Source: Linanthus parryae
Taxonomy: Eukaryota; Streptophyta; Magnoliopsida; Ericales; Polemoniaceae
DNA length: 64,000 bases
Direction: 5' to 3'
Assembly: GCA_023055425.1 (NCBI GenBank)
Contig: JALGPY010000008.1
Coordinates: forward strand, 18,015,359 to 18,079,358
The position numbers were made by a program, and so were the translations under genes. The notes below the pieces were generated by a model that saw only the letters and a list, made by a program, of their open reading frames with translations, was not told the DNA's origin and did no database searches. Shown here in pieces: positions 1-9,600 of the stretch. The first letter of the stretch is position 1. The number at the start of each line of letters is the position of its first letter.

Positions 1-102
1 TTTTTTCTGGTTAATCGCGTGGTTAACCGGGCCGCTTGACAGCTGTTAATGGTGCTATTGTACATGTGTTTACTAATTGATCGGCGTGGCTTATTATTCC
101 AG

Positions 103-3100
103 ATACCGGAGAACGGATTACCTGTAGGCAAAGAGATTGACATTGTTGTCAATTTCATAGCTCCCGAGTTTCCAGGCCAATACGTCTCGTTCTGGCACGT
201 GACGGCTTTCGGCACGCCCATTGGCATGCCTGCTGTGGCTTTCATCCAGGTACATCCTTAATTTCTCCCATGTTGTTGACAAAAGATGTTTTGTTCCATG
301 TTGTTGTTCTAATTTGTATTATATAAACAGGTTGCGGCTCCTCTGAAGGACGGCGAATCCAACAACACTTCAGAGACAGCCCCTAAAGTTTACTCGTCTG
401 GTCAGAAAGTGGACGGTGAAAAACTCGGCGCCATTGTGAAAAACTCATCAGAAGGTGTTAAAAAGTACGATAACATGCGAGCGAGAAAAGAAGTTCAGAA
501 TGTAGAAGAATTGCCTAAATTTGAAACTCCCTGTATTCGGAAGTCTGGACCAACTACTACATTGCCTACCGAGTACGACTACTGTAGTAGTAGCGACTCA
601 GTAGCCAATGAAACGCCTAACGGTGCGATTCCCGCTGAAGAAAGCGAGTGCGTTCATTGTGGGGTTCAGATAGCATCTGGATGTAAATCTAAAATGTACG
701 AATTTACATATATTTGTTTGGTTACCTTTCTGATATAATACATTTGAGTCCTGAATCCTGAAGAGAGTGTGATGTTATGCAGAATCGAAGGCTTGGTTTG
801 CAAGATGTGCATTGAAGTTGAGAACAGAGTGGTTCCGCATCACCCCCGCGTTCCTAGCAGGCTTGATCAGGTATGTGAAACAACCTTTCTCTGGAAGCTA
901 GCTTTGCATTTTTCTTGTTATTTTCTCTTCAACTTAGAAATTCTCCACTTGCATAATCTTCAGGCTCGTCTTCGGAAGATCAACAGTTCCTTGATAGGGG
1001 ATTTCAGCTCCGTCTCCAACGGTGCTGTTTTGGCTCCTTCAACCGCGTTTACAAAGATTTGGAGGATGCGGAACAATGGTTCTGATTCATGGCCAAAAGG
1101 AACAAAGTTTACGATGGTTGGGGGAGATGCATTCAGCAATACAAAAGCTGTTATTCTACAGGTCAGAGTCCTAGCCTAAATTTACTAATATATCCTGGAA
1201 AAATGTTTGTTTCTCTGGATGCAAGTTATGTTCTTACAGGATTCTGGTAGTCTATATAGGGATTGTTTGGGGAATGCTGTGCCGGTGATATAAGCTGCTG
1301 TGAATTTTAGATAAAATGTTGTTTGGTCAAATTAACTACTACTATGAACCTGTTGTGAGAGAGGGTAAAATATATGACATGTATAAGTTCCGTAAAGATA
1401 AATATTAAAAATTCTAAAAACTACAAGGTTAAAATCGGTTGTAGATAAGTTAATCAAAAACAGGTTTCGGAAAAGAATTTCCCTCTTGCTACCTGAAAAC
1501 TGCTGTGGGACAGTCTGAAAAATCAGAATTTTATTTTTACCAAAACATTAAAAATTTAAAATTGCTGAAGCTGTCGGGAAGCAGCCGAACTGGCAGCAGA
1601 ATCATTCCCAAACTGGCCCATAGTATCATGGCTTTATGTAATAATGTTGTCTTTTTGTTATGCCAGATCCCGGATAACGGATTACCCGTGGGTAGCGAGA
1701 TCTACATTTCCGTGGATTTCATTGCTCCCAATCTTCCAGGAAAGTACATGTCGTTCTGGCACGTGACTGCTTTCGGCATGCCCATTGGGCAGCCTGCTGT
1801 GGCTTTTATCCAGGTAAAAAAATCTCTCTTCCATCCCTTTGATTACACTTCCAAAAAACATGTCCTATTCGACGAGTGACCCTTTCTGATTTTTGAATAA
1901 ACAGGTTGCTGCTCCTCATCAAGAGGACGACAAATCCGACAACTCGCCTGCTGTTGACTTAAATGCTCCAGTTGAAGACCGTGAAGTTGTTATTAACTTG
2001 AATGCGTACCCTGAAAGTGGCAATTCATCTGATAGTTCGTGTCGTGAAGTTGCTATTGACTTGAATGCCTCCCCTGAAAGTGGAAATTCAGATGATGAAA
2101 ATGTGTCTTCTGAAAGCAGCAATATTGGCTTGAATGTGTCTCCTGAACTTGACCAAAGTCTGACTATTCAATCTCCTGACGTAGATGAAAATACCCAGAA
2201 GCTGGAACTTCCTGCGATTGAATCTCCTGAGGCCGAGGTGATTCCGGCAATGGAAAAGGTGGAGACAACGCTTTTGAACACTGAGATGACTGAAATTGAT
2301 CAGGCAGGCTCTAGTATCGACTTAGATTTGCTTCCTGTCAGGAATGATTCTGATGACGAACACGTCCAAGGGACTGTTCCTGATACCAAGGAGGTGATAT
2401 TGGATGCAAACTCCAATGACAACCAGGAACTGGATAGTTCCAGTGACAGCAACTCCGATGATGATGAAAAAGTTGTAAATGTGTCAGTTTCAGCTATAAA
2501 GGAGGCAATGTTGAATGCAAATGGCAACGAAAACAACCAGGAACGCGTTGTTTCAACTGAGAGCAGTTCTGATGACGAAGCTGTCCACGTTACTGTTACA
2601 GCTGCTGAGGAGGTCAATGACAACCTGGGACGCGATGTTTCCTCTGACAACACCAGTTCTGATGACGAAGTAGTACACGTAAAGCTTCCAGTGGCGGCTG
2701 CAGACGGCGATGACAACCTGGGACACGATGTTTCCTCCGACAGCAGCAGTTCTGACGACGAGGTCGTCCACGTGACAGTTCCAGCAGCAGAGGAGGTGGC
2801 GGTGAATGCAAATGGCAATGACACCCAGGAATCCAACATCTCGGCTGACAGCAGCCGTTCTGATGACGAAGTTGTCCACGTGACAGTTGCAGCTACTGAT
2901 CCTACGAAGGAGGAGGAGGAGGAGGTCATGTTGAACGCGGCGAGTGGCAATGACAACCAGGAACATAAGAATATTTCCACTTTCAGCGATTCTGATGAGG
3001 AACTCGTCCACGTGAATGTTCCGGCGAAGGGGGTGATTCCAAATGAAAGTCGCGTTAACAACAACCAGGATCGCAGTGTTTCTACTTTCAGCAGCAGCAG

Positions 3101-3170
3101 TAGTTCTGACGACGAACTTGTCCGCGTGACTTTTCCTGTTCCACCAAGGCGTAAATTTCTTTTTTGGTGA
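103..3170 (+). CDS. NBR1-like protein with tandem FW domains and acidic repeat tail (gene A, 5' end off-window)
   Basis: Exons read as 103-249, 331-695, 783-870, 964-1161, 1667-1813 and 1905-3170; all five introns are GT-AG and phases agree, giving about 736 visible residues. Exon 103-249 is the C-terminal half of one FW (NBR1) domain. Exons 331-870 encode a linker and a short ZZ-like finger with two C-x2-C pairs (CVHC, CKMC). Exons 964-1161 and 1667-1813 form a complete second FW domain (WRMRNNG, SWPKG, FWHVTAFG). The last exon is a 421-residue Ser/Asp/Glu-rich tail with repeats, ending in TGA; no UBA domain is present. Plant NBR1 is an autophagy cargo receptor ordered PB1-ZZ-FW-UBA1-UBA2; the FW domain has been linked to cargo or partner binding. 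The N-terminus is outside the window, so a PB1 domain there is only inferred. Family is near certain; function as an autophagy receptor without UBA is doubtful. Confidence 0.85.
2350..3150 (+). repeat. Acidic tandem protein repeat (SDDE-VVHV type) in the tail of gene A
   Basis: About eight copies at roughly 36-40 residue spacing, each a Ser/Asp/Glu cluster followed by a short beta-branched stretch: hydrophobic cores read HVQGTV, VVNVSV, AVHVTV, VVHVKL, VVHVTV, VVHVTV, LVHVNV and LVRVTF. The N-terminal part of the same exon has a different repeat built on LNxxPE (about 1950-2150). The repeat is in the coding frame of the last exon and produces long shadow frames on the opposite strand. Confidence 0.85.
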
Positions 3171-3712
3171 AGCTAGCGAAGGAGGTCATTGATAAAATGA
3201 AGATAGAAAGTTCACTAGGACACTTAGAATTTTTACTCTTTTATCTGATTAGTTTTTACTAGACTTTTGGTACTGAGGATGGTTGAAAGGTTGATCCAAC
3301 TTTTGCGTTTCTGAAGTTCCATATTATTATGATTCTGATGTTTGTAGAGCGTTGTTTGAAAGCTTCCAAGCGCAAATGATGGGGTTGCCCCAACTCGGTT
3401 TTTGCCAAAGCGAAAATTAGAGTAAACATAGAACATAGAAGTACTTTACTGCAAAGTGAAGGCGCGAGTCTGGATGAGTAGACGCATTTCCGAAATGTTG
3501 TTTACTTTGATACCCGAACTTTGGATCCCGTCTGTCGGTGCTGAAGTAGCTTAATGTGATGAGGTGAATCGTTGGAGCAGGATGGGGAAAAGGAGCCTTG
3601 GACACGATTTGAGTCTAGAAATGGCTTTTTGTGAGCCAACTGGTTGGACAGACAGCCGATTGTGTTGATTTCGAGCTAAGTTAGGTGTTCCAGTAGGCAT
3701 AATGGAGTTGAT

Positions 3713-3800
3713 GCTTTGTTTGAGGAGTTTGTTAATGCACACTTGCATTCAAGAAAGCTTTGTTTGAGGAGTTTGTTAATGCACACTTGCATTCAAGAAA
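3713..3800. repeat. Perfect 44-bp tandem duplication
   Basis: Two adjacent copies of the same 44 bp (3713-3756 and 3757-3800) beginning GCTTTGTTTGAGG and ending CATTCAAGAAA, in the sequence 3' of gene A. By eye the copies are identical, so the duplication is recent. Confidence 0.9.
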
Positions 3801-3871
3801 ACCTAGGTACCTTTGTCTTACTTTATGCGGCCTCCAAATTTGTAGACGCAAAGACAATTGGTGGGCTGTTA

Positions 3872-4775
3872 GACCACCCACAGCAGTGAGCTCCTCCCTG
3901 CCCACCTGTTCCCACCTTACCCCACTATTAATGTTCTTAATATTTGCAATTTTACCATAATAGCTACAACAGTCAAAACAATATTTTTCCCCTTCTATTA
4001 TATTTTATTGAAACTACACTACTATATATTTAAATACACTAAACACCCCAACTTTAGTCAATAAGGCAACCGTAACCCTATAATTGCACTATTATTGACT
4101 AATGTTATTTTATCGTATGAAATTTTGAGAATAAATATAAACATTGAAAAACATAGACATTAATAAACATGGGGTAAACATTAAAAAAAGAAAATGTTGC
4201 ATTAATAATACAAAAACATAGGTAAAACATAATACGTAGCATTAGATATTAAGAAAACATATGTAAGACATTAAGAAAACGTTGCATTAATAATATGTAG
4301 CATTACTTGTTATTATGTATTTTTCATTTTGCAATAGTTTTATATTATGTTTTTTTATTAGTTTTAATAATTTTTATTATGTAATTTTATGTTTTTATTA
4401 TTTAGATTTTTAATTAGTTTCAATAAATCTATATCCCTAAACATTAATTATTCAAACACAACATTTGGATACAAACTTATATACATGGGGTCGAATTTGT
4501 AATAAATACAAACTATATTAATTTAGGGGGGGGGGGTTAAATTTAGTTTACATAAACCCAACCCCCACCTTCCACTACCGTGAAGAAACAAAACCCAGTA
4601 AACCCATCCCGACATCTGTCGTGTCCCACCGAGCTCGACATTGCCCACGGTCTCCTCCAAGCTCGCCTCCAAGCCCGGCGAGCTCCGATTGGCGACGAGC
4701 TCGCCTGCAAGCCCCTGCCGCTGCAGCTGCTAATCCGTCGCCTGATCTTCATCTCCCCCACTGCTGTGGGTGGTC
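3872..4775. mobile_element. PIF/Harbinger-like non-autonomous element
   Basis: Starts with GACCACCCACAGCAGTG and ends with its inverse complement, flanked on both sides by TTA (3869-3871 and 4776-4778), the target duplication typical of PIF/Harbinger. The 904-bp interior is AT-rich with many CATTAA-like repeats (about 4130-4330), a run of ten G near 4528, and a GC-rich block at 4580-4770 that may be captured coding sequence. No transposase is visible. Confidence 0.75.
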
Positions 4776-4914
4776 TTAGCAGGTTGATTTGCACGAAGTT
4801 AAAGAAACCCCATATGAAATCCTCTCCCTCTCTTCCTTGTACTACCCATGTCCCTTCAAGTTCTTCATACTTTAACTTTTCAGAGTTTCTTTGATCCGTT
4901 AATTTGATCAGGAA

Positions 4915-5062
4915 AACAGTTCAAGACTTAAAATAGCACCACGTGGTGTACTCTACAACCAATTAAAGAGTAATATTTAAATAAATTGTTTGTAATGAAC
5001 AAACACCCATTGATTGTAGAGCAGTAGTGGTCTTTTGGAGCACTAAAAAATTGCTCTTTCAA
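4915..5062. mobile_element. Foldback MITE, diverged relative of the one at 21459
   Basis: Inverted halves resemble the element at 21459-21607: a CACGTGGTGT block on the left, and GAGCACTAAAAAATTGCTC on the right. Ends are approximate and no target duplication could be fixed. Confidence 0.45.
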
Positions 5063-5254
5063 TGGTAGTTATATTTTCTCGATCAAAATAGTCTATTATG
5101 TGGCCTTCTTGAGCCTAAAGGATACTTTCACTCCCTCTAGTTTTGAAAAGAAGGCTTTTATCCCTTAGGTGTGCCGAACTTCAAGTAACTTCCATCACAT
5201 GATTGTAACATTATTAGTGTGGATGCAAATTTGTCCCGAAAACTAATTCTAGTA

Positions 5255-5503
5255 CCACTATATGTTTCTTCTCTTTCCCCCATTTGACTTTTCTACATTA
5301 TTCACCGGGTCACTTTAACCCGGTAATTTGGATAGCAAAACGATGCAACTTTTTTATAATTTTTTCATGTTGTTGTAGAGTAAAAGTTGCACTATAATAC
5401 GGTGAAAAAATTATCAAAAAACCACATCGTTTTGCGATCCAAATCACCCGGTCAAAGTAATCCAAACACGAGTCAAATGGGGTAAAGAGAAGAAACAGAG
5501 TGG
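5255..5503. mobile_element. Stowaway-like foldback MITE (copy 1)
   Basis: Flanked by TA on each side (5253-5254 and 5504-5505). Ends are CCACTATATG and CAGAGTGG, followed inward by matching GTTTCTTCTCTTT arms. The interior is a foldback around a CACTTTGACCCGG block shared by all copies in this window. It lies inside an older element with terminal phrases such as GGGGTGAAAGTGTCC (about 5115-5610). Confidence 0.75.
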
Positions 5504-5681
5504 TAACGGATTCCGACTATAGACTAACAAGGTCACAGTAAAGTGCAAGTATTTTGAAGTCTGGTGGGTGAAAGTGTTCTTTCCCAAACTGGAAGGGGTG
5601 AAAGTGTCCTATCAATCAAACAATAGGGTGTGAAAATGTCAATTCCCCCTTTTTTTTGGCGTTTTTATTTTTTAACACGTA

Positions 5682-5941
5682 CTACCTCTGTTTTGCCTGT
5701 TTCAGCCTATTTCACTTTTTGTCACTATTCATTGGGTTACTTTCATCCGGTGATTTGATTAGCAAAACGATATAAGAATTTGGTAATCTTTGCATGGTGT
5801 TATAGAGGAAAGTTTATTCTAAAATACCATGAAAAAATTGTTAAAAAATTACATCGTTTTGGTACCCAAATCACCAAGTCAAAGTGACTCAGTTACGGGT
5901 TAAAAAGTCAAACGCAGACGAAACAGACGAAACGGAGGTAG
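5682..5941. mobile_element. Stowaway-like foldback MITE (copy 2), in the proximal promoter of gene B
   Basis: Begins CTACCTCTGTTT and ends AAACGGAGGTAG, with TA on both sides (5680-5681 and 5942-5943), as expected for Tc1/mariner-derived MITEs. Length is 260 bp. It ends 42 bp before the TATA-like sequence of gene B. Confidence 0.8.
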
Positions 5942-5983
5942 TACCAAACAGGTCCTTAGTGTCATCTTGATACATACAAAACC

Positions 5984-5992
5984 TATATATAA
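5984..5992 (+). promoter_or_regulatory. Likely TATA box of gene B
   Basis: TATATATAA lies 152 bp upstream of the ATG at 6144. A start site about 30 bp downstream would give a 5' leader of about 120 bases. Confidence 0.5.
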
Positions 5993-6143
5993 TCGGAGCT
6001 CGCCGAATGTTCCACGGAGAGTGCAGTGAGTCTCCTTCACGGCCAGTCCTTTATTTTTAGGGTTTCCGATTTCTTGATCGGTGATTGTTCGGGCGGCTTA
6101 AAGTTGCAGTCGTTTTTTTAATCTTCTTCTCAAAGGGTTAACG

Positions 6144-6385
6144 ATGGCGTCTTCTCTAGTCATCAAGGTTCGATTTCCCAAACTCCCCCTTCTGTGGTCT
6201 CTTCATCGATTATCCATTACTGGGTTTAAGAGTTTGTTGGTATATCGTCAATGGTCCTTGTTCTGTTTTCTAAATCGGACCCATGAAAATTGAATTTCAA
6301 GAAAACCCATCTTTGTTGATTGCTGTTACTTTCTGGGTTTCTGTTTCGATTCTTTCATGTTTGCGGGAAACCCTAGTTTAATCAG

Positions 6386-6417
<32 letters not shown>

Positions 6418-6582
6418 ATGAACTATGCATGAAATAAAATTAAATAAAATAGAAATAGAACATTTTAGTGCGCTTCAGAGTGAAAGAAAATCCATTACTT
6501 GTGTAGTTTTTCGAAGTGTTTTTTCAGTATTTTTCTATTTGTTGTCATATTCTTGCATCTGAATATTATAATGAGCTACGCT

Positions 6583-6660
<78 letters not shown>

Positions 6661-9600
6661 GCATCTGGGTTTCAATTGGTGAAGTTACTTCATCTTCTGA
6701 AATGAACCATGCTTCAATTTTGATTCTGATTTTTGAAAGTTTCAGTCATTTTCAGCCATTTTCAAGTTAGTAGATGGTTCTTGCTGAGAGGAAATACTAC
6801 CTCCTTTCTCTCTGAATCTTCACATTTTGACTTTTTCTTCCGTAATCGGGTCACTTTGACCCGGTGATGTGGATAGCCAAATGACGCAATTTTTTAGTAA
6901 TTTTTTGATGGTGTTGTAGAGTGAAGTTTACTCTACAACATCGTGCAAAGATTATCCAATTCTTGCATCGTTTTACTAATCAAATCACTAAAAGGATTTG
7001 ATCCAATTCTTTGCATCGTGCAAACATTATCCAATTAAAGTGATTCAGTGAATAGTGGTAAAATGAAAAGGGTGAAGATTCAGAGAGAACAGAGGAAGTA
7101 GTTGTTTTCTGAATTGTTAGGTATTCAAGTAAGTAGCTCTGCTGTATGCTGTGACAGTGATTGTGACTTTGTGAGCACATCTTTTACTCTTCTGGATTCT
7201 TATGCATTGAGGCAGTGAGAGTTATGTTATGCATGAAGTTACATATAATAAACATGTTGATTGTTCATGACCTCCCAGAATTCAACTGATTTGTGTTACT
7301 CAGAAGCTACCTTCAAATTGTTGTTCTTAACCATTTTGAGATTAATCTGAGTTAAGCCATAGTGTTGTTTTCTAATCATTGAATATATAACGCATACATT
7401 TGGCAACTTTTATTCTGCCTCCCACAGAGATGCGGTGGTTTCTATTATTCTATAGGAAACATGTTCACCATATTATCATTTCATAATTATTTTTTAGGCT
7501 CGCAACAAAAGCAAGTTCCTAAATCTACTACCAAATGCGCGATATATGTGCCTTCCTTAACTAGTTCTATTCAACGGCATTGTTGCCTTAGTCATTATCT
7601 GGGTAACTTCCACGGTCTGGTTGAGCAATATTTATACTTTTGGATATGGTTTCAGGTTAAACATGGAGAAATGCTGAGGCGCTTCAATGCGTGCATTGAT
7701 GTCTCTGGGAAGCTGGACCTTAACATAGACCAGTTGAGAAAGAAGATTCTCCGTCTCTTCAACTTTGCTCCAGATGCAGATTTTTCACTCACTTACACCG
7801 ATGAAGATGGCGATGTCATAACACTGGTTGATGACCAGGACTTGCACGACATCATGAAACAGTCCTTGAATCCCTTGAGGATTACAGTGGAGTTGAACAG
7901 AAGCATTCAACAGAAAATATCGCTTGGAGGAACCCCTAAACTCCTTTCCCCAAACTCGAATGCCAATGCAAATATAAAAGAGATTATTAAACCTATCTCA
8001 GAATCTTTCTCTGAAGCGCTATCAAAACTTCCTCTTGACTCGGCGCCTAAAGCTGCTTACTCTGCTATTGCTGAGCTTGTTGACTGTTTCTCAAAGACGA
8101 GAGGCTTCTACATGAATCCACTCGCTAAAGTCCAGGGTAGCACAGCATCAACTGCTTTGAGAGACACTCCAGAGTCAGAGGCTTCTAAGAACAACAGGAG
8201 CACATCGAAGGAAATGCATTGCTATACATTTAAAGACCTAATCAATGCTTCAGGAAGTGTCGAAAAAAGCTTTGTATCTGCTCATAATGCTAACCTTGCG
8301 AATAGCAACAGTTCTGCACAGAATTCTACGGAGGGAGTCAACACACATAAAGAAGGCAACTTCGCTGAAAAGGTGCGGATGCGATAGGATATTGATCTTG
8401 CTGTTCTTGATACATGTTTTTGGATATATATTTTTATGACAATTAAGATCACTGCAGTACTGCACTAGGAAGTGTAAAGATGCAATGTTATTGTATCCAT
8501 CTTTCCTGCGTGTCTTAACAGTGTATTAGCAAAATTGTTTTACTATTTTCCATTCACTTATTTCTTCACCCTTGTGCAGCGTCCTAGGGTTGATCCTCCA
8601 AGGTTGAACAGTCAATTCATTGAGTTTTCCGGCTCTGGCTTGCATGAAAGTATCTTGGCTCCATCTGCTCAGTTTACCAAAATTTGGAGGATACTAAACA
8701 ATGGTCTGGATGCGTGGCCCAAGGGAACAAGGCTCGTGTGGGTTGAAGGAGGCAAATTCAGCGATAAGCTTCATATTGAGTTGGAGGTACAAGCTCTTAT
8801 ATTTCTTATGTCTTGCTTTAAATGATAAAACTAGTGACTTGAACAAGCCAAGTAGCTGAGCTTGTCAACTATGTTCTCCAAAACCTTAATTAGGTGAACT
8901 CATCACTTGGACGCATTTGCGTATCAGCAGAACTCAACAGATACATATTCAACTAGCAGAATACCGCAAAAAATTGCATACTAAGTATTCAGATTACAAG
9001 TCTAAGAAAGGACATTGGTAAACAAGTGAACTTCAATTAAAAAAAAAAAAATTGAAGTAGTAGTTTCATATCTTTCATTTTGGATGTTATACATGCATCA
9101 TATGACATCCAGAATTATTTGAATTATTTTTGTACGTCTTATAAAGGCCATGTGACGAGTCTAAAAAATATTGGAGATCACTAATATTTGATTAAAGCTT
9201 CTGGTCTGTTTAGATTTGGTTGTTTCATAAGGAGCCTCAGATTAGGTTTGAGGTAATTAATTTAACAAGCTGCCAACCCAAGCAATCGATTTCTTATGGA
9301 AGTCGTGCTTGTAAATATCTTGGGTGGCTTGCAACTCCGACCAACCTGATCAGGTAGTAAAAATGCGCACATATAGGGTAGCCAACTTTTCCCTCTCATT
9401 GATCCTTTTACAATGAAGTTTAAACCTCTCACAATATGGCTGTCAAGAGTGATACAGAATGGGTGCGGGTGCGGCACATTCCCAAAAATCAAGGGCGCGG
9501 GTGCGGTGGGGTGCGGCCACATTATTTATATTCTTATCTGATATTATTAGTGATACCATTATACTAATATAATAACGACAATAATAGGGATCATATTATA

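Noticed and set aside
2300..3064. Long reverse-strand open frame (254 codons) opposite gene A
   Set aside because: It is the mirror of the acidic Ser/Asp repeat in the real exon; composition is low complexity and it has no family match.
6516..6770. Open frame with a long Ile-Tyr repeat
   Set aside because: Translation of the (AT)n microsatellite within an intron.
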